A stretch of 21,292 bases of DNA, from assembly GCA_018710805.1 (NCBI GenBank), contig DVJG01000111.1, positions 1 through 21,292 on the forward strand, given 5' to 3'. The DNA comes from Candidatus Faecousia faecipullorum (GTDB lineage Bacteria; Bacillota; Clostridia; Oscillospirales; Oscillospiraceae). Within the stretch, counting starts at the first letter, position 1, and each line of letters begins with the position of its first letter. Below, one piece after another: positions 6,996 through 15,453 of the stretch. The notes under the pieces were generated by a model. It saw nothing but the letters and a program-made list of their open reading frames with translations. It made no database searches and was not told the DNA's origin. A program made the translations under genes and the position numbers.

Positions 6996-7763
6996 TCATG
7001 CTTTGGGGCTGAGGCCGAACCGGGCATAGACGGCGGGCATCTCCTCGGGAGTGCATTCCGTTACCGTCACGCCCTGGGCGGTGAATTCCTTATAGACATT
7101 TCCGTCCAGGGTGATTCGTCCCTCTTTTGTTTTCAGGGAAAACATTTCCTGGACGGTAAAGGGCGAACTGGGGTGCTTTTCACACCAGAAGCAGGCTGCC
7201 TGGAAGTCCACATTCAGCTGGGGCTCTTCCGTAAAAGAATAAAACTTCCGCCATTGGCCCTTGTGCAGGTCCCACAGGACCCAGCCCAGAAAATCCTCCT
7301 TTTCCAGACGGTAGCTTTCTCCCAGCTGTTCCTGGACTATGCCTTCTTCCAGCTTCAGAGGCTCCCGGGGACAGATTTCGCCAATGCCCACATCTGCCAG
7401 ATAGACACCGTCGGTGGCAAGCACTTTCAGCACCCGATGCCTGCGCATGGGAATGCTGCTCTCTCCTCGGAGGTATCGGGCAAAGTAATCGGTGACCTCA
7501 TACCCCAGCTCCCGCAAAAGCCAGCCAAAGCTGCCGTTCAGCTCAAAGCAGAAACCGCCCCGGTTTCTGGTCACGATTTTTTCAAACAGGTCATCTTCCT
7601 GCAGGGACAGGGGAATGCCCCGGAGGATGTCCAGATTTTCATAGGGAACGGCAGTGCAGAAGGCAAATTGCAGCTTTCGCAGCAATTCGCCATCGGGAAC
7701 AATGACCTCCGGAAGCGGCAGGCCAATGCGGTGAAAATAAGCGCTCACTTTTTCTCGGTTCAT
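6996..7763 (-). CDS. Arylamine N-acetyltransferase (NAT)
   Basis: A 255-residue cytoplasmic enzyme of the NAT family, which moves an acetyl (or other acyl) group from CoA to aromatic amines or hydrazines. The catalytic triad of the family is visible in order and spacing: Cys72 in RGGFCFE, His109 in RRHRVLKV and Asp124 in YLADVGIG. The N-terminal VPYENLDILRG is also typical. ATG 7763 is chosen because GGAGGAGA precedes it and the family N-terminus starts there; the frame remains open further upstream inside the previous gene. It overlaps the stop of the upstream oxidoreductase by four bases (ATGA), so it is the last gene of the sugar operon. Why an acyltransferase of aromatic amines sits there is unclear; the native substrate may be an amine released by the pathway. 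Confidence 0.88.
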   Translation of the reverse strand: MNREKVSAYFHRIGLPLPEVIVPDGELLRKLQFAFCTAVPYENLDILRGIPLSLQEDDLFEKIVTRNRGGFCFELNGSFGWLLRELGYEVTDYFARYLRGESSIPMRRHRVLKVLATDGVYLADVGIGEICPREPLKLEEGIVQEQLGESYRLEKEDFLGWVLWDLHKGQWRKFYSFTEEPQLNVDFQAACFWCEKHPSSPFTVQEMFSLKTKEGRITLDGNVYKEFTAQGVTVTECTPEEMPAVYARFGLSPKA

Positions 7764-8737
7764 GGATTCATCTCCTCCAGAAGCTCCATTACGGAAAGCA
7801 GGGTTTCTTCGGTGACATAGGGACTTGCCGTGCCTTCCCGGATACACTCCACAAAGTGCATCAATTCGTTATAATACCAGCCGCAGGGGGGAACATTGAT
7901 GCCGGTGGAAATCATGACTTCGTCACGGGTATCGTAGACCTTTGGCTCCATTCCAAAGCGGTAGGCCGTCAAGGCAGTGCCGTTGTTGACAAGAACGCCG
8001 TTTTCAAAGGCCACCCGCCAGCGGGCGGTAAAGGGAATGGGGGCATTGAACCAGGCCGCTTCGGCGCCTACGGTGAGGCCGTCTTCAAATTCATACAGAA
8101 AGCGCATCTGCTCGGGGTAGTTCTTTCCTGCGCCCCGACGCTCCGTCACGGAGAAATGCTTGGGCTTTCCAAACAGGGAGACAATGATATCCAGATCGTG
8201 AATATGCAGGTCATAGGGAAGCAGACCGGATTTTTTTCGGTCAAAGAGCCAGCCGCCCATGGCCCATTTGGGACAGGAGGACAGCCGCTCAAAGTAGGCA
8301 TCCAGAGGCTTGCCGAATTCTCCGGTTTCCACGGCCTGACGCAGAACCGCAACTTCTTTGGTGAATTGCAGCACCTGAGCCACATACAGGTGAACCCCAT
8401 GCTTTTTTGCCTGTGCCAGCATTTCGGCGGCGTCGGCAGTGCTCAGGGCAATGGGCTTTTCCACAATGGTGTGTTTCCCAAGGCCCAGGCTTTCCATAAC
8501 CATGTCATGATGGCAGTAGGTGGGGCTGCAGATGTCAATGGCGTCCAGTTCCACGGCTTCGGCCATTTCCGTAATGGAAGAAAAGCAGGGCAGTCCCCAC
8601 TCTTTTGCGGCCTCTCTGCCTTTTTCCGAGGAGACACAGACTGCTGCGACCTCAGCACCGTCTATGGCGGCAACATTACAGTAGTGGACCCGGCCCATGC
8701 CGCCGGTTCCCACAAGGCCAATGCGAATGGTTTTCAT
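7760..8737 (-). CDS. Gfo/Idh/MocA family NAD(P)-dependent oxidoreductase
   Basis: A 325-residue two-domain dehydrogenase. The Rossmann dinucleotide site is IGLVGTGGMGRVH (GTGGMG 10-15). The family EKP motif with its catalytic Lys94 is at 93-95, and the substrate-domain motif DLHIHDLD (176-183) carries the His/Asp pair used in catalysis. Members oxidise or reduce a hydroxyl of sugars, inositols or glycosides, often at C3 or C2. AAGGAG precedes ATG 8737. Its gene overlaps that for the N-acetyltransferase. With a second enzyme of the same family and two TIM-barrel isomerase-like proteins in the operon, an oxidise/epimerise/reduce or oxidise/eliminate route is plausible; the substrate is not identifiable from sequence. 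Confidence 0.88.
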   Translation of the reverse strand: MKTIRIGLVGTGGMGRVHYCNVAAIDGAEVAAVCVSSEKGREAAKEWGLPCFSSITEMAEAVELDAIDICSPTYCHHDMVMESLGLGKHTIVEKPIALSTADAAEMLAQAKKHGVHLYVAQVLQFTKEVAVLRQAVETGEFGKPLDAYFERLSSCPKWAMGGWLFDRKKSGLLPYDLHIHDLDIIVSLFGKPKHFSVTERRGAGKNYPEQMRFLYEFEDGLTVGAEAAWFNAPIPFTARWRVAFENGVLVNNGTALTAYRFGMEPKVYDTRDEVMISTGINVPPCGWYYNELMHFVECIREGTASPYVTEETLLSVMELLEEMNP

Positions 8738-8760
8738 GGGTTCGTGCTCCTTTCAGAACA

Positions 8761-8790
8761 GCAGGGGAGCGGCAGAAACCGCTCCCCTGC
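8761..8790. other. Intercistronic hairpin in the sugar operon
   Basis: A 12-bp perfect stem, GCAGGGGAGCGG (8761-8772) with CCGCTCCCCTGC (8779-8790), has a six-base loop. It lies in the 66-base gap between two minus-strand genes. In the direction of transcription no T-run follows, so it is more likely an mRNA processing or stability element than a terminator. Confidence 0.55.
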
Positions 8791-8803
8791 CTGATTTTGA
8801 ATC

Positions 8804-9619
8804 TTAGAGGGTATAGCCGTGGTCGAGAAGATAGCGGGCAGAATCCTTCACTGCCTGGTTGATTTCCTCCAGGCTCTTAGGCCCTGCCTGGGTGAATTCA
8901 ATTTCAATGGAGAAGGGCGCATCGTTGCCGCTGTCCTCCAGCATACGGAAGAGAGCCGGGAAGGGGACATAGCCTTTGCCCAGAGCCGGGAAGTCCCAGG
9001 TCTGCCGTCCGCCGGCCTTATCCTTCAGATGGACATAGGCAATGTGGCTGAGACAGTCATGGAAGTCTTTTTCCACATCCACATCGCCGTAGAAGATGGC
9101 GTTGGCGGTGTCGTAGTTGATCTTCACTCTGTCAGAGCCTACCTTCTCTACGATGTCTGCCAGGATGGCGCCTGTACCATGGTCCCCATGGATTTCCAGC
9201 ACCAGAATCATGTCATAGGCCTGGAGATAGGGCACCAAATCCCGGATGTGGTCCGCCACCACGTCATTGGAGGCCACGGCCTGGTCCTCCAAATGGGCTT
9301 CTCCAATGGAGGAGACGATGTACTTGGCGCCATAAAAATGGGCCAGACGGATATTCCGGACGAAATCGGGAATTCTCGCCGTATCCATCAGATTGGTGTG
9401 GCCGCTCATGGCAAAGGGCGTGAGCCCAGCCTCTTTCAGCTTGTCCTGAACCTCCAGCAGCCGCTGAAAGCTCTGGTCCGGAAACACGTGCTCCGTCCAG
9501 CCTTTGGTGGCGGTCAGCTCAATGTAGCGGAATCCTGCCGCCTGAATACCGGCAATGGCATCCTCGATGGAATAACCGTGATAGCAGTTGGAATTGACCG
9601 CAATGATGCGTTCTCTCAT
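8804..9619 (-). CDS. Xylose-isomerase-like TIM-barrel protein (sugar isomerase/epimerase family)
   Basis: A 271-residue single-domain protein of the AP-endonuclease-2/xylose-isomerase-like TIM-barrel superfamily. The divalent-metal ligands expected in this fold are seen in order: Glu142 (VLEIHG), Asp170 (INYDTAN), His197 (YVHLKD) and Glu239 or Glu241 (IEIEF). Family members are ketose 3-epimerases, inosose dehydratases/isomerases, and 3-oxo-glycoside cleaving enzymes, so the reaction cannot be fixed here. The start ATG 9619 follows AGGAGG. It lies 14 bases downstream of the second TIM-barrel gene, to which it is only distantly similar, so the pair probably catalyses different steps or forms a heteromer. 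Confidence 0.85.
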   Translation of the reverse strand: MRERIIAVNSNCYHGYSIEDAIAGIQAAGFRYIELTATKGWTEHVFPDQSFQRLLEVQDKLKEAGLTPFAMSGHTNLMDTARIPDFVRNIRLAHFYGAKYIVSSIGEAHLEDQAVASNDVVADHIRDLVPYLQAYDMILVLEIHGDHGTGAILADIVEKVGSDRVKINYDTANAIFYGDVDVEKDFHDCLSHIAYVHLKDKAGGRQTWDFPALGKGYVPFPALFRMLEDSGNDAPFSIEIEFTQAGPKSLEEINQAVKDSARYLLDHGYTL

Positions 9620-9633
9620 GGGATAGCCTCCTG

Positions 9634-10557
9634 TCAGATCAGGTAGTTGTCCAGATAACGCTTGGACAGACGAATGGACTTCAGCACATCCTCCCGGGAG
9701 CCTTCAAAGGCCTTATCCTCCACCTCAATCACGGCGCAGCCGTCGAAGCGAATGTCGTGGAGGGCAGAGACAAAGCTGCCCCAATCCACATCGCCGAGGC
9801 CCGGAAGCTTGGGGGACATATACTCCAGGGGATAGGCCAGAACGCCGACCTCAGCCAGCTTCTCCGGGTACAGCTTGATATCTTTAAAGTGGATGTGGAA
9901 AATCCGGTCCGCGAAATCCCGGATGGTCTTGCAGTAATCCAGCTGCTGCCAGACGTAATGGCTGGGGTCAAAATTGAGGCCGAAGTTCTTGGAGGGGATG
10001 ATCTCAAAGAGCCTGCGGTAGATGGCAGGGGTGCACATCAGGTTTTGTCCGCCGGGCCACTGGTCAGCGCCAAAGAGCATGGGGCAGTTCTCAATGGCAA
10101 CCTTTACGCCGCATTCCTCGGCCAGGGCGATGAGTCCGGGCCAGATCTCTTTGAACAGGGCGATGTTCTCGTCTACGGTCTTATACTGGTCCCGGCCAAT
10201 AAAGGTGGTGACCATGCCCACGCCCAGCTTGCCGCTGGCACGGATGACGTCCTTCAAGTGGGAAATGGCGGCTTCCCGTTTGGAGAGGTTCCCATCCATG
10301 GTGTTGGGATAGAAGGCCAGGGAAGAAATGGTGATGTTCTTCTTTGCGGCATAGTCCATAACATGCTTTGCATAGGTGTCATCGGTCAGGACCCGCTGAC
10401 AGTCGATGTGGGAAACACCGGCATAGCGGCGCTCTGCCTTGCCGGCAGGCCAACAGGCCACTTCCAGGCAGGCAAAGCCCATTTCGGCGGCAATGTCAAC
10501 CGCTTCTTCATAGGTCCAGCCATCCAGAATGGCGGTCAGTAAACCAAATTTCATCAT
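9634..10557 (-). CDS. Xylose-isomerase-like TIM-barrel protein (sugar isomerase/epimerase family)
   Basis: A 307-residue protein of the same superfamily as its downstream neighbour but longer. Metal ligands are Glu156 (AIENCP), Asp197 (NFDPSH), His223 (HIHFKD) and Glu278 (VIEVED). FDPSHYVWQQLD and the PGLGDVDW loop resemble epimerase-like proteins that are usually found beside Gfo/Idh/MocA dehydrogenases. GGGAGGAA lies 7 bases before ATG 10557; the second ATG at 10554 would change the protein by one residue. It is 18 bases downstream of a dehydrogenase gene. A role as 3-oxo-sugar or inosose epimerase/isomerase, or as a 3-oxo-glycoside hydrolase-like enzyme, is inference from the neighbours. 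Confidence 0.85.
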   Translation of the reverse strand: MMKFGLLTAILDGWTYEEAVDIAAEMGFACLEVACWPAGKAERRYAGVSHIDCQRVLTDDTYAKHVMDYAAKKNITISSLAFYPNTMDGNLSKREAAISHLKDVIRASGKLGVGMVTTFIGRDQYKTVDENIALFKEIWPGLIALAEECGVKVAIENCPMLFGADQWPGGQNLMCTPAIYRRLFEIIPSKNFGLNFDPSHYVWQQLDYCKTIRDFADRIFHIHFKDIKLYPEKLAEVGVLAYPLEYMSPKLPGLGDVDWGSFVSALHDIRFDGCAVIEVEDKAFEGSREDVLKSIRLSKRYLDNYLI

Positions 10558-10575
10558 AAGTAGATTCCTCCCGGA

Positions 10576-11619
10576 TTACATATTTTCAGGAATTTCCACG
10601 GTGCAGCCTTTCTCGGAGGAGACCAGGGAAGCAAAGACGGCACGCATAGCCGACAGGGCGCTTTCGCCGGAGATTTCGGGCTCTTTGTCCTGGACAAGGG
10701 CCTCCATCCACAGGTCAATGATGCCGCTCTTGGTCTGGTTGTCGTTGGTCTGAATTTGTTCCACGTCATAGTATTCCGTCTCGCCGCTGCTCTTGTTCAC
10801 CACAATGGAATGGGCGGGGTCATCGTAAATCCGCATGGTGCCCTTGGTGCCATAGAGGATGGTGGAATTGTCTTCTGCGGCGTAATAGGTCCAGCTTGCC
10901 GTCATGGTGCCGTAGGCGCCGCCGCTGAGCTCATAGATGCAGAAAGCGTTGTCGTCCACGCCAATGAGATTTCCGCCGGCGTCCCGTTTATCCAGGGTGG
11001 TGAGCCTTGCGGTGGTACGGACCACCTTCTGGCCTGTCAGGAACTGAATCAGGTCCGTCTTGTGAATGCCCAGGTCTGCCATGGCGCCCATGGCGGCCCG
11101 CTTCTTATCAAAGAACCAGACGCTCTTGCCGGGATCGATGCTCCAGGTTTCGGGTCCGCCATGACCGAAGGTGGTGCGGAAGGTGAGAATCCGGCCAATG
11201 GCGCCTTCTTCGATCATCTTTTTGGCAACCATATGGGCTTTGGCAAGGCGCTGATTGTGTCCGATCATCAAATGCTTTCCGGCCTTTTTGGCGGCAGCCA
11301 CCATGGCTTCGCATTCTGCCAGGGTCACAGCCATGGGCTTTTCGCACAGCACGTGCTTGCCGGCCTCCAAGGCCTTGATGGTCATTTCAGCGTGGGCGAA
11401 GTTCGCCACACAGACGCTGACGGCGTCAATAGAGGGATCAGAAAGCAATTCTTCCACCGATGCAAAGGCTTTGCCGCCGAATTTTTCCGCCAGCTCTTGG
11501 GCCCGCTGCAAATTCAGGTCAAAATAGCCGCGAATTTCGGCGTTGGGATTTTCCAGATATTCCGGAATGTGCCGTACCTGGGCGATTTTGCCGCAGCCAA
11601 TAATTCCGATTCCAAACAT
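10576..11619 (-). CDS. Gfo/Idh/MocA family NAD(P)-dependent oxidoreductase
   Basis: A 347-residue dehydrogenase with Rossmann motif IGIIGCGKIAQVRH (GCGKIA 8-13), EKP at 93-95 with Lys94 as catalytic lysine, and the substrate-domain motif MADLGIHKTDL (180-190). It differs from the other dehydrogenase of the operon in length and in the C-terminal domain, so the two likely act on different intermediates, for example one oxidising and one reducing with the same NAD pool. It is the first enzyme gene after the ABC transporter genes, separated from the permease by 77 bases that hold a hairpin. An AGGAGG-type site precedes ATG 11619. Confidence 0.88.
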   Translation of the reverse strand: MFGIGIIGCGKIAQVRHIPEYLENPNAEIRGYFDLNLQRAQELAEKFGGKAFASVEELLSDPSIDAVSVCVANFAHAEMTIKALEAGKHVLCEKPMAVTLAECEAMVAAAKKAGKHLMIGHNQRLAKAHMVAKKMIEEGAIGRILTFRTTFGHGGPETWSIDPGKSVWFFDKKRAAMGAMADLGIHKTDLIQFLTGQKVVRTTARLTTLDKRDAGGNLIGVDDNAFCIYELSGGAYGTMTASWTYYAAEDNSTILYGTKGTMRIYDDPAHSIVVNKSSGETEYYDVEQIQTNDNQTKSGIIDLWMEALVQDKEPEISGESALSAMRAVFASLVSSEKGCTVEIPENM

Positions 11620-11650
11620 AAGGTTTTCCTCCTATTGGTTTTTGTGATGA

Positions 11651-11686
11651 AAAGGTCCCCTATGAAACCTTTCCAAGGGGACCTTT
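11651..11686. terminator. Intercistronic hairpin after the sugar permease gene
   Basis: A 10-bp perfect stem, AAAGGTCCCC (11651-11660) with GGGGACCTTT (11677-11686). Read on the minus strand it follows the permease stop codon and is trailed by TTCATCA, with only a short T-run. It is likely a leaky terminator or stabiliser separating transporter from enzyme expression. Confidence 0.5.
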
Positions 11687-11696
11687 GTGAATGAGG

Positions 11697-12728
11697 TTAA
11701 TTGTTGTCCTTGCGCTGAACCAGGACTGCAAAAATGATAATCAGACCTTTGACAGCCTCGCACAGGAAGGTGGGCACACCCACAGAGTTGAGGATGTTGT
11801 TCATAACGCCGATGATGAGCATACCCAGGAAGGTGCCAACCAGACTGCCCCGGCCGCCGCTCATAGCGGTGCCGCCAACGATAACAGCGGCGATGGCGTC
11901 CATTTCGTAGCCGCTTCCGGCGTTGGCAAAGTCCATGGAGCCAATTCGGCCGATGTAGATAACGGCGGCAATGGCGCACATCACACCGCCCAGAGCGTAG
12001 ATGCCCAGCTTGACCTTTTTGACGTTGATGCCGGAGAGCTTTGCGGCCTTTTCATTAGAGCCGATGGCAATGGTCTGACGTCCAAAGGCGGTCTTACGGA
12101 AGATGATGTGCATGATGATCACAATCACCACCCAGTAGAGAATGGGAAGCAGCACCTGACCGCCGATTTTTGCGGAAGTGAGCAGCTTGAAGTCTGCGGG
12201 GACCTCGGGGTTAAAGGTTTTGGTAAGCTGCTGGGTTACGGAACGGAAAATCTTCATTGTGCCCAAGGTGCCAATGAAGGGGGGGAGCTTGCCATAGGCA
12301 ATCAGAACGCCGTTGAGCTGACCGAAGAGCCAGCCGCAGATAATGACTGCCACAATGGCGATGAAGTAGGCGGGCATACCCACAAGCCCCATAGCGGCCA
12401 GAGGGCCCTGGGGCCCGATCAGGTACATCAGGATGGCGCCCAGAGCACAGAGCATGGAGCCCACCGACAGGTCAATGCCGCCGGAAATGATGATAAAGCA
12501 CATACCCAGGGCGATGACACCCTGATAGACGTTGTTCCGCAGAATATTCAGCCATGCCATGCCCATTTTGCCGAACATGCCGCTGAAGGAACCGGCATTG
12601 ACGCCCTGGACCACGCATTGAATCAGCACCATGACCACGAGAGCAAAAATGGTGGAGGACAGGGCATTCTGGCTCCAGAGCTTCTTCATTTGAACCAGCG
12701 GAGATCCAATTTTCTTCGTCTTTTCCAT
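11697..12728 (-). CDS. Sugar ABC transporter permease, RbsC-like
   Basis: A 343-residue polytopic membrane protein of the ribose/xylose/inositol-type permease family. Visible family segments are NNVYQGVIALGMCFIIISGG leading into IDLSVGSMLCALGAI, LPPFIGTLGTMKIFRS, the cytoplasmic coupling region RTIAIGSNEKAAKLSGINV-like at GRQTIAIGSNEKAAKLSGI, and GYEMDAIAAVIVGGTAMSGG followed by GSLVGTFLGMLIIGVMNN. About 8-10 hydrophobic segments are present. It starts 3 bases after the ATPase stop with AAGGAG about 12 bases before ATG 12728. One permease gene is present, so a homodimer is expected, driven by the double ATPase encoded upstream. Confidence 0.92.
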   Translation of the reverse strand: MEKTKKIGSPLVQMKKLWSQNALSSTIFALVVMVLIQCVVQGVNAGSFSGMFGKMGMAWLNILRNNVYQGVIALGMCFIIISGGIDLSVGSMLCALGAILMYLIGPQGPLAAMGLVGMPAYFIAIVAVIICGWLFGQLNGVLIAYGKLPPFIGTLGTMKIFRSVTQQLTKTFNPEVPADFKLLTSAKIGGQVLLPILYWVVIVIIMHIIFRKTAFGRQTIAIGSNEKAAKLSGINVKKVKLGIYALGGVMCAIAAVIYIGRIGSMDFANAGSGYEMDAIAAVIVGGTAMSGGRGSLVGTFLGMLIIGVMNNILNSVGVPTFLCEAVKGLIIIFAVLVQRKDNN

Positions 12729-12731
12729 AGT

Positions 12732-14234
12732 TTATACGCACTCCTTTTTTCCCTGCTCGCCGCCGGTAGCAAGGTACATGATGTTCTGTTCGTTCATTTC
12801 CTCCCCCTGGACCTGGCCCACCACGTTTCCGTGGAACATGATGAGGCTCCGGTCACAGACACGGATGATCTCCTGGGCTTCGGAGGAGAGTACGATTACG
12901 GCGACACCGGCTTGGGCCAGCGAATGGATGATGCTGTAGATTTCTTCCTTGGCGCCCACGTCCACGCCCTGGGTGGGATTGTCCAGAATCAGGACCTTCG
13001 GGCCGGACATAATCCACTTTGCCAAAACCACCTTCTGCTGATTGCCGCCGGACAGGGAGGTGATGCCATCCTTGGGGCTGCCCATTTTGATGCTCAAAGC
13101 CTTGGCCTGCTCATCAAAAAGCTGAGACTGCCTTTTTTCATCCAGGAATAAGCCTTTTATGAGATGGGGCAGGAAGACAATGGAACCGTTGTCCAGAATG
13201 TTCATGTCCTTCAAAATGGCGTTTTCTTTTCGATTGCGGGGCAGGTAAGCGATGCCTGCGTCCAGAGCCTGATGGGTGTTTGCCAAATGAATTTCCTTGC
13301 CGGAAAGCACCACCTTGCCGGAATGCTTTCTGCCCATGGCGCCGAAAACGGTCTGGAACAGCTCACTGCGGCCGTCGCCCAGAAGTCCGGTGACGCCCAG
13401 CACCTCGCCGGCATGGACGCTGAGGGAGACATCGTGGAAGTAGCGTCCATCGGACAGATGTTCCAGGCGCAGCATTTCTTCGCCCATGGGAACATCCCGC
13501 TGAAGGACTTCACTCTTCAGCTCGTGACCAACCATGTATGTAGCCAGCTCACGGGGATTTGTTTCGCTGACCGAGCCGCTGGCCACCATATTGCCGTCCC
13601 GGAGGACGGTGTAGCGGTCACAGATTTCCATGACCTCATTGAGCTTGTGGGAAATGAAAATCAAGCTTACGTTCTTCTTTTTCAGGGTCCGCATAATGGC
13701 AAAGACACGCTGGATTTCCGGCTCCGTCAGAGAGGTGGTAGGCTCGTCCATGATGATAATGGAGGCATCCTGCATGAGCGCCCGGCAGATTTCCACAATC
13801 TGCTTATAAGAGGCGTCCAAATCCCGCACCATGGCGCAGGGGTCCAGGCGGATATCCATCCGGTCAAAGAGCTCCTGGGTTTTCTGCTGCATGAGCTTAG
13901 CATCCAGGAAGATACCTTTCTTGGGCAGATGGGTGATGAACATATTCTCATACACCGTCAGGTCGTTGATGAGGTTCAGTTCCTGGTGGATAAAGCCGAT
14001 ACCGGCATCCAAAGAGTCCACGGGAGAGGAGAACTTCACTTCCTTCCCGTCCAGCAGGATTTTGCCGCTGTCGGCAGGGAGAACACCGCCGAGAATGTTC
14101 ATCAGGGTGGACTTGCCGGCACCGTTTTCGCCGATCAGCGCGCAGATCTCACCGGAGTCTAAGTGGAAGTCAACTTCCTGGAGCACATCGTTTGCTCCGA
14201 AAGACTTCCTGATTTTTTCCATTGACAGATTCAA
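12732..14234 (-). CDS. Sugar ABC transporter double ATPase, RbsA/MglA-like, one site heavily degenerate
   Basis: A 500-residue protein with two fused nucleotide-binding domains. Domain 1 has Walker A GENGAGKST (35-43), Walker B IIMDEP with Glu164 and H-loop His196 (FISHK), but its signature reads LDASYKQ (139-145) where LSxGxQQ is usual. Domain 2 has the family-typical imperfect Walker A GLLGDGRSE (283-291), an intact signature LSGGNQQ (394-400), Walker B LILDNP with Asn419 in place of the catalytic Glu, and SSE in place of the H-loop His. All losses fall in the site made by domain 2 plus the domain 1 signature. TTG 14234 is preferred over ATG 14222, because the extra residues match the usual family N-terminus and CAGGATG lies about 9 bases upstream. 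Confidence 0.92.
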   Translation of the reverse strand: MNLSMEKIRKSFGANDVLQEVDFHLDSGEICALIGENGAGKSTLMNILGGVLPADSGKILLDGKEVKFSSPVDSLDAGIGFIHQELNLINDLTVYENMFITHLPKKGIFLDAKLMQQKTQELFDRMDIRLDPCAMVRDLDASYKQIVEICRALMQDASIIIMDEPTTSLTEPEIQRVFAIMRTLKKKNVSLIFISHKLNEVMEICDRYTVLRDGNMVASGSVSETNPRELATYMVGHELKSEVLQRDVPMGEEMLRLEHLSDGRYFHDVSLSVHAGEVLGVTGLLGDGRSELFQTVFGAMGRKHSGKVVLSGKEIHLANTHQALDAGIAYLPRNRKENAILKDMNILDNGSIVFLPHLIKGLFLDEKRQSQLFDEQAKALSIKMGSPKDGITSLSGGNQQKVVLAKWIMSGPKVLILDNPTQGVDVGAKEEIYSIIHSLAQAGVAVIVLSSEAQEIIRVCDRSLIMFHGNVVGQVQGEEMNEQNIMYLATGGEQGKKECV

Positions 14235-14314
14235 ACAATCACATCCTGTTTCCGTATTCCTATATTCTCAAAAAGCGGCCATGGCGGCATGGCAGTTTTC
14301 TCAGAATATATGGG

Positions 14315-14345
14315 GACGGGCTATGGCTATCAGCCATAGCCCGTC
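14315..14345. other. Strong hairpin after the sugar-binding protein gene
   Basis: A 14-bp perfect stem, GACGGGCTATGGCT (14315-14328) with AGCCATAGCCCGTC (14332-14345), has a three-base loop. It lies between the binding-protein gene and the ATPase gene on the minus strand. No T-run follows in the direction of transcription, so it likely stabilises or trims the binding-protein mRNA rather than ending transcription. Confidence 0.6.
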
Positions 14346-14385
14346 TGAAATGTTGGGTTACTATAGGATTAGACCAGGTTTCAGC

Positions 14386-15426
14386 TTAGTAAACGGTGTT
14401 GTTGGGGTCCAGGAAGTCAGCCACGTTTTCAGCGGAAACGATGGTGGTGGGGATGATGATTTCAGGCTCAGCAGTGCCGCCGTTGAGCAGGGTAATGGCG
14501 GTCTTGATGGCGTCCTGAATCATAGCGGGGGAGTACAGAGCGGAAGCCAGGCCCAGGTCAGCGTTTGCCTCGTCGGCAATCATCTTGAAGTATTCCTGGC
14601 AGCCGCCGCCGCCGGTCATGGCCTTGATGTCGGTACGGCCGGCCTCGGTGATGGCCTGGTAGCAGCCCATGGAGGTCTCGTCGTCCATGGAGTAGACGGC
14701 GTCGATGTGGTCATACTTCTCAAGGGCGTCAGCCATGGCGGTAACGCCATCGGTACGGGCGAAGGAGGGAAGCTGCATCTCAACGATGTTGCTCTGATCG
14801 TAGTTGTTCTCGGACAGGTAGTCATAGAAGCCCTGCTTACGCAGCTCACAGACGGAGCCGGAGGAGGGGACGTCCATAACAAGGATGGTGGCGGCGTCGC
14901 CAACCTTCTCGGTGATGTACTTGGCGGACTGGTAGCCCATGTCGTAGTTGTCGCCGGTGACCTTGTAGATGCCGGTGCAGTCTACGTCAACGTCGAAGTT
15001 GACAACGGGAATGCCAGCGTCGATGATTTCCTGCATAGCAGTCTCCATGCCGGCCCACTGGGGGAAGGAGACGATAACGGTTGCGCCCCAGGAGACCAGG
15101 TCCTGCAGCTGGGCAGCCATCTCGGCGGCGTCCTTAGAGGTAGCGACCTTGTAGTCCAGGCCGTTGTCCTGGCAGTACTTTTCGGCGTAGTAGGCAACAC
15201 CGGCGACCCAGCCGTGGGTAACAGCGGGAGCGGCAATGCCGACGTGGATTTCGGGAGCTGCGCTCTCTTCCGCCTCGGTTTCGGCGGCTTCCGTTGCTTC
15301 GGTCTCGGCGGGAGCAGCGGTGGTTTCAGGAGCGGCGGTGGTTTCGGGTGCGGCAGTGTTGCCGCCGCAGGCAGCCATGGCCAGAACCATGGTCAGCACC
15401 AGCAACATAGCAATGATCTTTTTCAT
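14386..15426 (-). CDS. Sugar-binding lipoprotein, RbsB-like (periplasmic-binding-protein type 1 fold)
   Basis: A 346-residue extracytoplasmic ligand-binding lipoprotein, first gene of the eight-gene minus-strand operon. The signal peptide MKKIIAMLLVLTMVLAMAAC ends at lipid-anchor Cys20. A low-complexity Thr/Ala/Pro/Glu linker (about 23-55, with repeated TTAAPE units) is followed by the two-lobed domain starting EIHVGIAAPAVTHGWVAGVA. Family landmarks include IIDAGIPVVNFDVDVD, DNYDMGYQSAKYI and AVYSMDDETSMGCYQAI, the last being a ligand-contact region. The protein binds a sugar, polyol or glycoside; the identity is unknown. GGAGGAATT precedes ATG 15426, and a near-consensus promoter lies 115-143 bases upstream. 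Confidence 0.92.
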   Translation of the reverse strand: MKKIIAMLLVLTMVLAMAACGGNTAAPETTAAPETTAAPAETEATEAAETEAEESAAPEIHVGIAAPAVTHGWVAGVAYYAEKYCQDNGLDYKVATSKDAAEMAAQLQDLVSWGATVIVSFPQWAGMETAMQEIIDAGIPVVNFDVDVDCTGIYKVTGDNYDMGYQSAKYITEKVGDAATILVMDVPSSGSVCELRKQGFYDYLSENNYDQSNIVEMQLPSFARTDGVTAMADALEKYDHIDAVYSMDDETSMGCYQAITEAGRTDIKAMTGGGGCQEYFKMIADEANADLGLASALYSPAMIQDAIKTAITLLNGGTAEPEIIIPTTIVSAENVADFLDPNNTVY

Positions 15427-15453
15427 TCGTGAATTCCTCCAGTTGATTATTTA

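Noticed and set aside
869..14345. The hairpins at 869-927 and 14315-14345 share the core GCTATGGCT / AGCCATAGC and might be a dispersed repeat.
   Set aside because: Only about 9 bases are shared and the flanks differ, so a chance similarity of palindromic stems is more likely.
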